From assembly GCA_035560555.1 (NCBI GenBank), contig DATMZF010000065.1:24770-88769 (forward strand): a stretch of DNA of 64,000 nt. The letters are read 5' to 3'. Origin of the DNA: UBA11090 sp035560555. Lineage in GTDB: Bacteria > Spirochaetota > Spirochaetia > Treponematales > Rectinemataceae. Shown in pieces: positions 1-8,544 of this stretch (positions are counted from its first letter, which is position 1; every line of letters starts with the position of its first letter). Under the pieces are notes generated by a model. That model was not told the origin of the DNA, made no database searches, and worked only from the letters and a program-made list of their open reading frames with translations. Both the position numbers and the translations under genes were made by a program.

Positions 1-227
1 GCATGAACCCCAAGGAAGTCGAGGAGCTTATGAAGCTCATCGTCCGTATACGCGACGAATTCAAGGTCACGATTTTTCTCATCGAACATCATATGAAGGT
101 CGTCATGGGGATTTGCGAGCAGATCAAGGTGATCGATTTCGGCGAGACCATCGCGGAAGGCCTCCCCGAACTCGTCGCCAAGGATCCGAAGGTCCTGGAA
201 GCTTATCTCGGAAAGAGGGGTGCGTGA
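1..227 (+). CDS. livG: Branched-chain amino-acid ABC transporter ATPase LivG, C-terminal fragment
   Basis: The reading frame enters from the left edge, so only the last 75 or so residues are visible. They contain the switch (H-loop) histidine in LIEHHM, preceded by a typical MNPKE segment and followed by a LEAYLG tail, as in LivG-type ATPases that energise uptake of leucine, isoleucine, valine or related solutes at the inner membrane. Walker A, the signature and Walker B lie outside the window. The stop codon shares a base with the ATG of livF (TGATG), so the two ATPase subunits are translationally coupled. The substrate cannot be told from this fragment. Confidence 0.85.
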   Translation, partial: MNPKEVEELMKLIVRIRDEFKVTIFLIEHHMKVVMGICEQIKVIDFGETIAEGLPELVAKDPKVLEAYLGKRGA

Positions 228-931
228 TGCTTGTGGTAAAAAACCTCAAAGTGAACTACGGCAAAATTGAGGCCATAAAGGATGTATCCTTCGAAGTTCC
301 GGATGGCAAGATCGTCACGCTCATCGGCGCCAACGGGGCCGGCAAGACGACCACGCTCCGCGCCCTCTCCGGCCTGGAAAAATGTTCGGGAGGAAGCATC
401 CTCTTCGATGGCAGGGAAATCGCCAACGTGGACGCCCACCGGCTCGTCCCGATGGGGATCAGCCACGTCCCCGAAGGCCGCAAGATATTTCCCACGCTGA
501 CGGTTCGCGAAAACCTCGAACTCGCCGGCTGGACCATCAAGGACAAAAAAATCGTAAAGCAGCGCATGGAGGAAGTCTTCGAAATTTTCCCGCGCGTAAA
601 GGAAAGGGCTAACCAGCTGGGGGGCACCCTTTCCGGGGGAGAGCAGCAGATGCTGGCCGTCGGAAGGGCTCTCGTCACGGGGGGAAAGCTTCTCCTCCTG
701 GACGAACCATCCATGGGGCTTGCCCCCGTCCTCGTCGATGAAATATTCGAGCAGATCGTGGCGATAAACAGACGCGGCACGACCATACTCCTCGTCGAGC
801 AGAATGCCGCCGAGGCCCTCGACATCGCCGATTTCGCCTATGTCCTGGAAGTCGGCTACACGACGATAAGCGGTTCGGCCAAGGAAATCGCCGCCGATCC
901 GCGCGTCAGGGAAGCGTACTTAGGGGTATAG
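227..931 (+). CDS. livF: Branched-chain amino-acid ABC transporter ATPase LivF
   Basis: A 234-residue ATPase of the LivF type, the second nucleotide-binding subunit of a LIV-I-like importer. Visible motifs are Walker A (GANGAGKTT, residues 34-42), the ABC signature LSGGEQQ (about 137), Walker B LLLLDEP (about 156) and the H-loop region LLVEQN (about 190). The length is normal for the family. The ATG at 227 overlaps the livG stop, and the frame continues upstream only as noise, so this start is preferred. A rho-independent terminator follows 54 bases after the stop, making this the last gene of its operon. Confidence 0.93.
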   Translation: MLVVKNLKVNYGKIEAIKDVSFEVPDGKIVTLIGANGAGKTTTLRALSGLEKCSGGSILFDGREIANVDAHRLVPMGISHVPEGRKIFPTLTVRENLELAGWTIKDKKIVKQRMEEVFEIFPRVKERANQLGGTLSGGEQQMLAVGRALVTGGKLLLLDEPSMGLAPVLVDEIFEQIVAINRRGTTILLVEQNAAEALDIADFAYVLEVGYTTISGSAKEIAADPRVREAYLGV

Positions 932-984
932 CGGCAAAACCAGACAGGATCGGCTGGATTGATATGATCGACTTGAAAAAAATG

Positions 985-1035
985 GCTAAAGAGAGAGAAG
1001 AATATCTTTGTTCTCCTCCTTCTTTAGCTTTTTTT
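985..1035 (+). terminator. Rho-independent terminator after livF
   Basis: An imperfect 18-bp stem (985-1002 with 1011-1028, two A-C mismatches and one G-T) with an 8-base loop is followed by seven T residues (1029-1035). It ends the liv transcript before the next, separately promoted gene. Confidence 0.75.
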
Positions 1036-1136
1036 ATGCTTTCGTTTCTTCTTTCCGGCTAAAGCAGACAAGGATTTTTTCACGGAAAACATCCCTATGC
1101 CCCTGCCGGTTTTTATCCCTAAGGACAATATTTTTC

Positions 1137-1165
1137 TTGCGGAACCAACCGATCGGTGCTAGATT
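1137..1165 (+). promoter_or_regulatory. Possible sigma-70 promoter of the flavin reductase gene
   Basis: TTGCGG at 1137-1142 and TAGATT at 1160-1165 are separated by 17 bases, 60 bases upstream of the chosen start. The match to consensus is moderate (3/6 and 4/6), so this is a suggestion only. Confidence 0.35.
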
Positions 1166-1225
1166 CTTTTGAACGATAAATACATTCTTATCGATTCAAA
1201 AAGCATTATTAGGGGGAAGAGACTC

Positions 1226-3727
1226 ATGAAGCGTTCAAGAATTTTAGCCCTGGCGCTTATGGTGCAGCTGCTGATCCTTTCGGCATGCACGAACGCGCCA
1301 TTAGGGAAAGGTACCGCGGGTATATATACTCCAGGGACCTATACGGCGTCCGGGAAAGGCTACGGCGGTATGGTGGATGTGACGGTCACCGTGGACACTA
1401 AGAAAATTACCTCGGTCAAGGTCCAGGGAGACAAGGAAACCAAGGGAATTGGCTCGAGGGCAATCGACGAACTCCCTTCAAAGATCGTGGCCGCCAATGG
1501 CAAGGTTGACGCCGTGGCGGGGGCTTCCTTCACTTCAGCGGCGATCTTCGAAGGCCTGAGCGGCGCCTTGAACAAGGCTAAAGGCAACGTCGTCATCGCG
1601 GCGCCGATCTCTTTCAAGCCCGGTACATACTTCGGCAAAGCGAAAGGCTACAACGGAGACGTGGTCCTGAAAGTAACCTTCACCGAGAATTCGATCGCCG
1701 ACATCGCCGTTGACAAATCCAAGGAAACCGAGCACGTCGGCGACTCCGCCTATCCCATTATCCTCAAGGATATCAAAGACTTCACCTCCACGGGCGTGGA
1801 TATCGTTTCGGGAGCCACCTTCACGAGCCGAGCCTCCCTGCTCGCCGTGGAGGACGCGGCGAAACAGGCCGGCTGTGACCTGGCGGCTCTTCGCAAAGGC
1901 GCGAAACCTTTCATTCTTACCCCGGGACCGAAGATCGTCGAAAGTTACGACGTCGTGATCGTGGGCGCGGGAGGAGCTGGCATGGCCGCCGCCGCCCAGT
2001 CCGCGCAGGAAGGGGTCACTGTCCTCGTCATCGAGAAAGCCGCGGAGATGGGGGGCAACACCCTCGTGTCGGGCGGCGCGTATCAGGCTGTACAACCATC
2101 GATGGTCTGGGATCCGAAGAACCCCGAGGCCACCACAGGCATCTACGAGCCCACAAACACCGTCGTTCCGAAATTCAAGAGCGATGTGGGACGCCTCGCC
2201 ACGCTCAAGACTATCTTGGACTGGAGCGAAAAGCCTTTCGACGGCACGATAAAAGACAAAGCCGCGATAAAGGATGTCGACAGCTACAACCTGCCAGCCC
2301 GCGGTGTCCATCCCGATTACCTCCCCACTCTCCTTACGCTGAAGGGGCAGATTAAGGAATACATCGCCTACGCCGACAAGCACTTCGCGATGGGACAGAA
2401 AGAAACCGATCTCACCGTGTTTTCAACCCCCGAACTCTTCGTCTTCCAGACCTACTACGGCGGGCTTCGCCTGGACAAGGCCAAGGAAAAGTGGATCACG
2501 AACGATTTCGCCCTGGTGGACCAGATCTGCCGCCAGGCCTACGACATCAGGCCATGGCTCGAGAAGCAGGGAGCCATCATAGACAATGCCCAGAGAACAT
2601 TGATCGGCTGCCTCTGGCAGCGAATCAACCCCGTGCAGGGCGGCGTCGTGGACGGCGTCAAGTATTCCGGAAAGTGGGGCGCTTATTTCAAGGTTCCCGA
2701 GAATACCCTGCTTAAGGCGAACCCGAAGAACAAAATCATGTACCGGACAACCGCGACATCCTTGTTGACCAAGCAGGGTCGCGTTACCGGGGTCAAGGCC
2801 AAGCGGTTTGACGGAACGGAAGTCGAGATTACGGCGACCAAGGGCGTCATCCTCGCTACGGGCGGCTATGGCGCCAATATAAAGATGGTCATGGACACTA
2901 ATGAGTATTGGGACTCGAAGTTCCTTACCGCGAATATCAAGACCACCAACCGCAACCTCGCCCAGGGCGAAGGAATCACCATGGGCAAGGCCGCCGGCGC
3001 GGCTGTCACCGGCATGGGTTGGACTCAGCTCATGCCTCTCGGCTGGATCGATAATGGAAACCTCGCGGGCGGTACCGGCGAAAACGTCATTTATATCAGT
3101 CCCGCTGGCACTCCGAACACGGGCAAACGCTATGTGGATGAGGCGGCCGAGCGCGATGTGCTTAGCCAGGGCGCCTTCGATTTCGGCACCGATGGCGGAC
3201 AGTATATCGAACTGAGCAATCCAGGAACCCTCGCTAGCTCGGCGGGAGTCCCTGGCGCGGCAACCAGCGGCGCCAACATCCCTGGAAGAGTCTTCATAGG
3301 GACTTTGGACGAAGCCGCCGCGATGCTTAAGATAGATGCCGCGGTCCTAAAGAAAACAATCTCAGACTACGACGCCTTTATTATCGGTGCCACCGACAAG
3401 AAGCCGGTACCTAACAAAACCGCCTATCGCGGCACAATCGGCAGCTGCTCAAAGGACGCTAAAGGCAACTACCTTGTCGACACTTACAAGATCGATCAGG
3501 TTATGGTTCGCTGGATGGCGCCATCTACCCATCACACGATGGGCGGGCTCGTCGTGGATACAAGCCGTCATGTTCTGAACGCGAAAAACAAAGTCATCCC
3601 AGGCCTCTACGCCGCTGGAGAGGTTACCGGCGGTTTCTTTGCCGGGAATCGACTAGGCGGCAACGCGGTCATGGAAATCCTCGTATCGGGCAGGATTGCG
3701 GGTACTTCCGCGTCGAAGGGAAAATAA
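1226..3727 (+). CDS. Lipoprotein flavin reductase: two FMN-binding domains plus FAD-dependent fumarate/urocanate-reductase-like domain
   Basis: The 833-residue protein begins with a lipoprotein signal (LILSAC, Cys21) and the ATG at 1226 is preceded by AGGGGGAAG, so the 19 codons further upstream were rejected. Two FMN_bind repeats follow, each with a flavinylation motif for ApbE-type transferases: D95-AVAGAS-101 and D192-IVSGAT-198. A Rossmann FAD site GAGGAG lies at 247-252, and near the C-terminus are the HHTMGGL and NRLGGNA motifs of the flavocytochrome c / FrdA / UrdA family. Electrons would pass from membrane donors through covalent FMN to FAD and an external organic acceptor. The HPT histidine I associate with fumarate reductases is absent (the equivalent reads LMPLG), so a non-fumarate substrate is possible. 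It is monocistronic, with a terminator 38 bases downstream. Confidence 0.85.
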   Translation: MKRSRILALALMVQLLILSACTNAPLGKGTAGIYTPGTYTASGKGYGGMVDVTVTVDTKKITSVKVQGDKETKGIGSRAIDELPSKIVAANGKVDAVAGASFTSAAIFEGLSGALNKAKGNVVIAAPISFKPGTYFGKAKGYNGDVVLKVTFTENSIADIAVDKSKETEHVGDSAYPIILKDIKDFTSTGVDIVSGATFTSRASLLAVEDAAKQAGCDLAALRKGAKPFILTPGPKIVESYDVVIVGAGGAGMAAAAQSAQEGVTVLVIEKAAEMGGNTLVSGGAYQAVQPSMVWDPKNPEATTGIYEPTNTVVPKFKSDVGRLATLKTILDWSEKPFDGTIKDKAAIKDVDSYNLPARGVHPDYLPTLLTLKGQIKEYIAYADKHFAMGQKETDLTVFSTPELFVFQTYYGGLRLDKAKEKWITNDFALVDQICRQAYDIRPWLEKQGAIIDNAQRTLIGCLWQRINPVQGGVVDGVKYSGKWGAYFKVPENTLLKANPKNKIMYRTTATSLLTKQGRVTGVKAKRFDGTEVEITATKGVILATGGYGANIKMVMDTNEYWDSKFLTANIKTTNRNLAQGEGITMGKAAGAAVTGMGWTQLMPLGWIDNGNLAGGTGENVIYISPAGTPNTGKRYVDEAAERDVLSQGAFDFGTDGGQYIELSNPGTLASSAGVPGAATSGANIPGRVFIGTLDEAAAMLKIDAAVLKKTISDYDAFIIGATDKKPVPNKTAYRGTIGSCSKDAKGNYLVDTYKIDQVMVRWMAPSTHHTMGGLVVDTSRHVLNAKNKVIPGLYAAGEVTGGFFAGNRLGGNAVMEILVSGRIAGTSASKGK

Positions 3728-3764
3728 ATTAGCCTGTGAATTCGCTTCATCAGGCAATGCGTAA

Positions 3765-3807
3765 AGAAAGGCTGTCCGAGTCACTCTGCGGACAGCCTTT
3801 CTTTTTA
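3765..3807 (+). terminator. Strong terminator of the flavin reductase gene
   Basis: A perfect 14-bp stem (3765-3778 with 3789-3802) with a 10-base loop is followed by a T-rich tract. The stem core GGCTGTCC/GGACAGCC recurs in the tuf terminator at 18028-18070. Confidence 0.88.
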
Positions 3808-3860
3808 TCCGCCACGCCGCGGAACCATGTAAATCCATTCTACTTTTCTATTCTCGCTAT

Positions 3861-3894
3861 AATAAAAGGCCCCGTGGAATTCCACGGGGCCTTT
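3861..3894 (-). terminator. Palindromic terminator at the end of the ribosomal-protein operon
   Basis: A perfect 30-bp palindrome (3865-3894, centred on GAATTC) lies 17 bases beyond the last - strand gene. In - strand sense it runs into TTTTATT. It can fold on either strand, so it may insulate the convergent transcripts from both sides. Confidence 0.85.
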
Positions 3895-3911
3895 CGACAT
3901 GCATGTTCGGC

Positions 3912-4082
3912 TTATTTTTTGTTGGCGAGAGTGGCTTTGCAGGTTTTGCAGATCTTGGTCTTCTTGCCCTCGATCTCCTGCTCGTAGAGAACCTTCACGG
4001 ATTCCCTCTTGCAGATGGGGCACGTGCCGCGGCCATGTGCCGCGATTTCCATAAGGCCCTTCCCTCTGTGCGCTTTGGACAT
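3912..4082 (-). CDS. Small zinc-ribbon protein at the end of the alpha operon
   Basis: A 56-residue basic protein with CPIC at residues 21-24 and CKTC at 45-48, a spacing typical of a zinc ribbon. Its ATG is preceded by AGGAGG five bases away. It sits 16 bases downstream of rplQ and upstream of the operon terminator, so it is co-transcribed with ribosomal genes. The lysine-rich composition and CxxC pairs suggest a nucleic-acid or ribosome-associated role, but I do not recognise a named family. It is distinct from L36 and L33, which are encoded elsewhere in the window. Confidence 0.8.
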   Translation of the reverse strand: MSKAHRGKGLMEIAAHGRGTCPICKRESVKVLYEQEIEGKKTKICKTCKATLANKK

Positions 4083-4098
4083 AGTATCCTCCTGGCCC

Positions 4099-4536
4099 TT
4101 ACTCGGCTTTCTTGGCGGCCGTGGCCTTGGCTTTCTTTTCGGCCTTGCGCTTGTCGCGTTCCGCCTTCTTTTCGTCCATCTTCCTGTCGACCAGTTCGAG
4201 GATCACCATATCGGCTCCATCGTTGGCACGCGCGCCAATCCTGAGGATCCTGGTGTAGCCACCGGCCCTATCCTTGAAGCGGGGACCTATGTCGGTGAAG
4301 AGCTTGGCGAGAATCGCCTCGTCGGTGATTTTTCTGCCGATGATCCTGCGATTGTGGACCGAATCTTCCTTCGCCCTGGTGATCATCTTTTCGGCGAGAC
4401 GGCGGGTCTCGATAGCCTTGGCACGGGTAGTCTCGATTCGCTCGTGCTTGAAGAGGACCGTCGCCATGTTCCTGAGAAGGGCTTTTCGGTGGGCCGATAC
4501 CCTGTTCAGTTTGTTAAACCCGATTTTATGCTTCAT
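4099..4536 (-). CDS. rplQ: 50S ribosomal protein L17
   Basis: The 145-residue protein starts with MKHKIGFNKLNR and contains the L17 core (HRKALLRNMATVL, RRLAEKMITRAK). It binds 23S rRNA near the peptide exit tunnel. It is about 20 residues longer than usual through a Lys/Ala-rich C-terminal tail. The start codon lies inside the last codons of rpoA (11-base overlap), so translation is coupled to rpoA. Confidence 0.97.
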   Translation of the reverse strand: MKHKIGFNKLNRVSAHRKALLRNMATVLFKHERIETTRAKAIETRRLAEKMITRAKEDSVHNRRIIGRKITDEAILAKLFTDIGPRFKDRAGGYTRILRIGARANDGADMVILELVDRKMDEKKAERDKRKAEKKAKATAAKKAE

Positions 4537-5581
4537 CAGTCTCTTCCTTCTTCATGCTGAGTTTTAGATAGTTCCGCAAGGGGGTGTAGTCCGTCATTCC
4601 CAGGCTTAGATTCCATTCGCCGAGTTTCGCCTTGATCTCCAGGAGGGATTTCTTGCCGAAATTCCGGGTCTTGGTGATCTCTTCTTCCGTCTTTCTCGTC
4701 AGATCGCCTATCGTCTTGATGTTGGCGTTCTTGAGGCAGTTGGAGGACCTTACGGAAAGCTCCAGTTCCTCGACGGGGGTATTGAGAATCTGCCTCACCC
4801 TTTCTTCTATCTCATCGTTCTGCTCGTCGCCCGAAGCCTCATCCTCATCGAAATTGATGAAGATCGAAAAATGGTCCTTGGCGATTTTCGCCGCCTCGCC
4901 GAGAGCGTCTTCGGGGCGGGTCGTTCCATCGGTCCAAATCTCCAGATTCAGTTTGTCATAGTCCGAGCGCTGACCGACCCTGGTGGGTTCGATCGAATAC
5001 TTGACTTTCGTGACCGGGGTAAAAATCGCGTCCATCGGTATGGTGCCCACGATTTCGATGTACCGCTCGTTGACTTCGGCGGGCACGTAGCCCCTTCCCA
5101 AGTCAACCTGGATTTCGATGTCGAGGTGCACATCTTTATCCAGGGTCGCGATCTTGATCTCGGGATTCAATACTTCAATCGGCTTGTCGGCCGAGAAGAA
5201 AGATCCGCGGATCTCATCGATTCCCTGAACCTCATAGAGGAAAGTGCCCTGTTCCTGGTCGTTGGGCAGACGCACTCTCAGCTGCTTGAGGCTATTCAGG
5301 AATTCTATAGTATCTTCCACGACGCCAGGGATCGTCTCGAATTCGCTGGTGATGATGTGCTGCGCGCCCTCGTCATCGTAGCGAACGATTCTGACCGCGG
5401 TTATCGCATACCCCTGGATAGATGAAAGCAAAATGCGGCGCAGGGTGTTTCCAACCGTTGTTCCATATCCAGGCTCGAAAGGATAGGCGATGAACTTTCC
5501 GTACGACGGCCCTGATTCGCTTTGCTCGTAGGTAATGCCCTTCGGCCTCTTGAAACCCTTGAGAAGGTTCTTCCGCGCCAT
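4526..5581 (-). CDS. rpoA: DNA-directed RNA polymerase subunit alpha
   Basis: A 351-residue alpha subunit. The N-terminal dimerisation domain (roughly residues 20-240, with PGYGTTVGNTLRRILLSS) scaffolds beta and beta-prime. The C-terminal domain (about 270-335, with LELSVRSSNCLKNANI and the helix-hairpin-helix motif) contacts UP elements and activators. A short acidic linker (DEDEASGDEQNDEIEE) joins them. It lies between rpsD and rplQ in the standard alpha operon order. Confidence 0.98.
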   Translation of the reverse strand: MARKNLLKGFKRPKGITYEQSESGPSYGKFIAYPFEPGYGTTVGNTLRRILLSSIQGYAITAVRIVRYDDEGAQHIITSEFETIPGVVEDTIEFLNSLKQLRVRLPNDQEQGTFLYEVQGIDEIRGSFFSADKPIEVLNPEIKIATLDKDVHLDIEIQVDLGRGYVPAEVNERYIEIVGTIPMDAIFTPVTKVKYSIEPTRVGQRSDYDKLNLEIWTDGTTRPEDALGEAAKIAKDHFSIFINFDEDEASGDEQNDEIEERVRQILNTPVEELELSVRSSNCLKNANIKTIGDLTRKTEEEITKTRNFGKKSLLEIKAKLGEWNLSLGMTDYTPLRNYLKLSMKKEETDEA

Positions 5582-5590
5582 TTCGGCTCC

Positions 5591-6226
5591 TTATTTCGAG
5601 TAAAGCTCGACGACGAGCTGCTCGCGAATATCTGCCATATCGGTGATATCCTGGCGATGTGGGTAAGCGACAAGACGGCCGGTCATGTCGTCTGGGTTGA
5701 TCTCGATCCAGGGCATGGTGCCTGACTTGCCGACTTCCTGCAGAGCGTTCTTGATCAGCTCCAGCTTCTTCGCCTGCTCAACTACCGAAATCTTGTCCCC
5801 AGCTTTCACGGAGAAGGACGAGATGTTTACGCGCTTGCCATTCACGGCTATATGGCCATGTCCGACGAGCTGGCGCGCCTGCGCTCGGGAAGTCGCGAGG
5901 TGCATTCTGTACACCACATTGTCGAGTCTGCGCTCGAGAAGGATGAAGAGGTTCTCGCCCGTTTTCCCCGGCATGGAGAGGGCTTTTTCGAAGGAATTGC
6001 GGAACTGCGCTTCCATGAGACCATAGGCTCTTTTGAGCGTCTGCTTCTCGCGAAGCTGAACGGCGTATTCCGACTTCTTGCCCATTCTGGCTTTCGGGGC
6101 CTTCCCTGGCGGAAGGCGCTTGCGGTTCACGGGGCATTTGTCGCTTTTGCAGCGGTCGCCCTTGAGGAAAAGTTTTTTCTGCTCGGTGCGGCAAAGCCTG
6201 CACACGGGTCCTATATAACGTGCCAT
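5591..6226 (-). CDS. rpsD: 30S ribosomal protein S4
   Basis: A 211-residue primary 16S rRNA-binding protein. The start MARYIGPVCRLCR at 6226 was chosen over an upstream ATG at 6277 because it matches the family N-terminus. Four cysteines near the start (C9, C12, C26, C31) show the zinc-binding C+ form. The S4 RNA-binding segment (LERRLDNVVYR, ARQLVGHGHI) is intact. In other bacteria S4 represses its own operon; no matching structure was identified here. Confidence 0.97.
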   Translation of the reverse strand: MARYIGPVCRLCRTEQKKLFLKGDRCKSDKCPVNRKRLPPGKAPKARMGKKSEYAVQLREKQTLKRAYGLMEAQFRNSFEKALSMPGKTGENLFILLERRLDNVVYRMHLATSRAQARQLVGHGHIAVNGKRVNISSFSVKAGDKISVVEQAKKLELIKNALQEVGKSGTMPWIEINPDDMTGRLVAYPHRQDITDMADIREQLVVELYSK

Positions 6227-6242
6227 TTTTTCCAACCCCCTG

Positions 6243-6626
6243 TCAGATACGGCGAGCCTTTCTGGGCCTGCAACCATTATGGGGAATGGGTGTTACGTCG
6301 CTTATGGTTTTCACCTTAAGTCCAAGCGCACCCAACTGACGAATCGCGGATTCGCGTCCGATCCCAGGTCCCTTCACGAAGACATGAACCTCGCGAAGGC
6401 CAGAGTTCATGGCTTTCTGCACCACGGTTTCCGCAACAGTCTGAGCGGCAAAGGGGGTGGATTTTTTCGCCCCTCTGAACTGATGCGTGCCCGAACTGGA
6501 CCAAGCGATGGTGTTTCCGTTCAAATCCGTGATCGTAATGATAGTGTTGTTGAAAGTCGCCTGGATATAGACGTTGCCTTCGTAAACACTCTTCTTCTCT
6601 TTTCTCTTCTTCGTAGTAACTGCCAC
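6243..6626 (-). CDS. rpsK: 30S ribosomal protein S11
   Basis: The 127-residue protein has the S11 core (NTIITITDLNGN, SSGTHQFRGAKKSTPFAAQ) and the C-terminal HNGCRPRKARRI. It sits on the 30S platform near the mRNA exit. The length is normal. It lies 16 bases upstream of rpsD in the alpha operon. Confidence 0.98.
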   Translation of the reverse strand: MAVTTKKRKEKKSVYEGNVYIQATFNNTIITITDLNGNTIAWSSSGTHQFRGAKKSTPFAAQTVAETVVQKAMNSGLREVHVFVKGPGIGRESAIRQLGALGLKVKTISDVTPIPHNGCRPRKARRI

Positions 6627-6642
6627 TTTGGCGCCCCTTTAG

Positions 6643-7014
6643 TTATGCAGCCTTCTTCTTGTTGGCGACAGTCTTGCGCTTGCCCTTCCTGGTGCGCGCA
6701 TTCGTCCTGGTCCTCTGTCCATTGACAGGAAGTCCTTTCCTGTGCCTTAGGCCACGGTAGCATCCGATGTCCATGAGCCTCTTGATGTTGAGGGCGATTT
6801 CGGTTCGAAGACGTCCTTCGACCTTGAAATCATTCTCAATCACCTTGCGAAGCTCGTTGATCTCTTCATTCGAAAGCTCATTGATCTTTTTATTGGGATC
6901 AATACCTGTGGTTTCGCAAATTTTCTTAGCGCTTGTCCTGCCCAACCCATAAATATACGTTAGGGCAATTTCGACATGCTTGTTGGGGAGGTCAATTCCC
7001 GCTATACGTGCCAT
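6643..7014 (-). CDS. rpsM: 30S ribosomal protein S13
   Basis: A 123-residue head protein that contacts the P-site tRNA and forms intersubunit bridges. The start at 7014 (MARIAGIDLP) matches the family; an ATG 34 codons upstream would run through rpmJ in another frame. The basic tail RTRTNARTRKGKRK is present. It lies between rpmJ and rpsK. Confidence 0.97.
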   Translation of the reverse strand: MARIAGIDLPNKHVEIALTYIYGLGRTSAKKICETTGIDPNKKINELSNEEINELRKVIENDFKVEGRLRTEIALNIKRLMDIGCYRGLRHRKGLPVNGQRTRTNARTRKGKRKTVANKKKAA

Positions 7015-7031
7015 GAGATTCCTCCTGCCCT

Positions 7032-7145
7032 TCAGCCTTGCTTCTGTTTGTGCTTCGGGTTTTCGCAAACGATCCTGACAACGCCATTCCTGCGAATGAC
7101 CTTGCACTTGTCGCATATTTTCTTAACGCTCGTCCTGACCTTCAT
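7032..7145 (-). CDS. rpmJ: 50S ribosomal protein L36
   Basis: A 37-residue protein, MKVRTSVKKICDKC at its start, with the zinc-binding set C11, C14, C27 and H32 of the C+ form. It is preceded by AAGGGGA. It follows secY directly; infA, which often lies between them in other bacteria, is missing here. Confidence 0.96.
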   Translation of the reverse strand: MKVRTSVKKICDKCKVIRRNGVVRIVCENPKHKQKQG

Positions 7146-7197
7146 AGGTTCCCCTTATGCGTGAACACGCAATTAAATACCATATTCCAAAAAATTT

Positions 7198-8520
7198 CTA
7201 CAGGTTCCTGGCCTTGATGTGGCCTTTTCGGACCAAGCCATCGTGGTGATGCATCTTGAGCATGCCTTCCACCTGGGACATGGTGTCGAGATCGACGCCG
7301 ACCAGGATCAGAAGCGATGTGCCTCCGAGAAGATACGCCAGCTCGCTCGGGAACTTGAACAGCTGCTGTACCAAGCTCGGTATCAACGCGATCAGGGCGA
7401 GATACAGCGATCCGGGAAGGATGATCCTATTCAGGATCCTGTTGAGGTACTCTTCCATCTTTTCGCTTCGGATGCCGGGAATGGAGCCGCCATTCTCGCG
7501 GATATTCTTGGAGATTTCCTGGGGATTCAGCGAAACCTGCGTGTAGAAGTATGCGAAGAAGATGATCAGCACAACGTAGAGGAGGTTGTACCAGAACCCG
7601 TTTGGCCTGAGCCAGTAGGAGAAGTCCCTGAGCCACTTGGCCTGCACACCGAAACTCTGCGCGATCTGCAGGGGGAATGTAAGGAGGCTCGACGCGAAAA
7701 TTACTGGGATGACGCCAGACGGATTGATCTTGAATGGGATATAGGTGTTCTGCGCACCGTACATCTTTCGTCCGACAACGCGCTTGGCATAGTTGACCGG
7801 AATCTTTCTCTGTCCCTGCTGCTCGAGAACAACGAGGGAAACAATGCTCACGAACATGGCGATGACGACGATCGCGTAAACGGCGTTTATCTCACCGGCC
7901 TGAATTTTCTTTACAAGCTCGAAACTGGCGTTAGGAAGCCTCGCCACGATGCCCGCGAAAATCAGGATCGAGATGCCGTTGCCGATACCTCGCTTGGTGA
8001 TCTGCTCGCCGATCCACACGAGGAACATCGTTCCCGTCGTCACCGTGAGGATTGAAATGAGAATGTACATCGTCCTGTTGGACATTACGATGGCGTCGGG
8101 TATTCTGTCCGCCCACACCGTGCTGGAGTAGCCCTGGATCGCGCACACCAGGAGGGTGCCAATCTTAGTCCAGCGAGCGATCTTTTTGCGGCCGCCATCT
8201 TCCTCGGCGATATTCTTCATTTTCGGGAAGACGATGAGAAGGAGCTGAATGATAATCTGCGTACTGATGTAGGGCATCACTCCCATCATGAACAGGGAGA
8301 AGTTCTTGAAAGCGCCGCCCGAGAAAAAGTCCAGATAATCGGTAATTCCGCTCGTTCCTCCGGTCTGGCTGGCGAAATAGGACTGAAGCGCGCTCGCGTT
8401 GATGCCCGGAATGGGCAGGTAAGCGCCGAGCCTAAACACAAACAGCCAGAAAAGTGTAAATAGTATTCTATCCTTGAGTTCTTTTATCCGGAAAATGTCT
8501 GTAAGCGGGTTTCCTGCCAT
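7198..8520 (-). CDS. secY: Preprotein translocase channel subunit SecY
   Basis: A 440-residue integral membrane protein with about ten hydrophobic segments, the channel of the SecYEG translocon. Family landmarks are LFWLFVFRLGAYLPIPGI near the N-terminus and the cytoplasmic loops KRGIGNGISILIF and NPQEISKNIRENGGSIPGIR that engage SecA and the ribosome. It is in the usual place after rplO. adk, map and infA, which often follow secY, are not here. Confidence 0.98.
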   Translation of the reverse strand: MAGNPLTDIFRIKELKDRILFTLFWLFVFRLGAYLPIPGINASALQSYFASQTGGTSGITDYLDFFSGGAFKNFSLFMMGVMPYISTQIIIQLLLIVFPKMKNIAEEDGGRKKIARWTKIGTLLVCAIQGYSSTVWADRIPDAIVMSNRTMYILISILTVTTGTMFLVWIGEQITKRGIGNGISILIFAGIVARLPNASFELVKKIQAGEINAVYAIVVIAMFVSIVSLVVLEQQGQRKIPVNYAKRVVGRKMYGAQNTYIPFKINPSGVIPVIFASSLLTFPLQIAQSFGVQAKWLRDFSYWLRPNGFWYNLLYVVLIIFFAYFYTQVSLNPQEISKNIRENGGSIPGIRSEKMEEYLNRILNRIILPGSLYLALIALIPSLVQQLFKFPSELAYLLGGTSLLILVGVDLDTMSQVEGMLKMHHHDGLVRKGHIKARNL

Positions 8521-8544
8521 GCATTCCTGCCTTTACCGGAGCCT

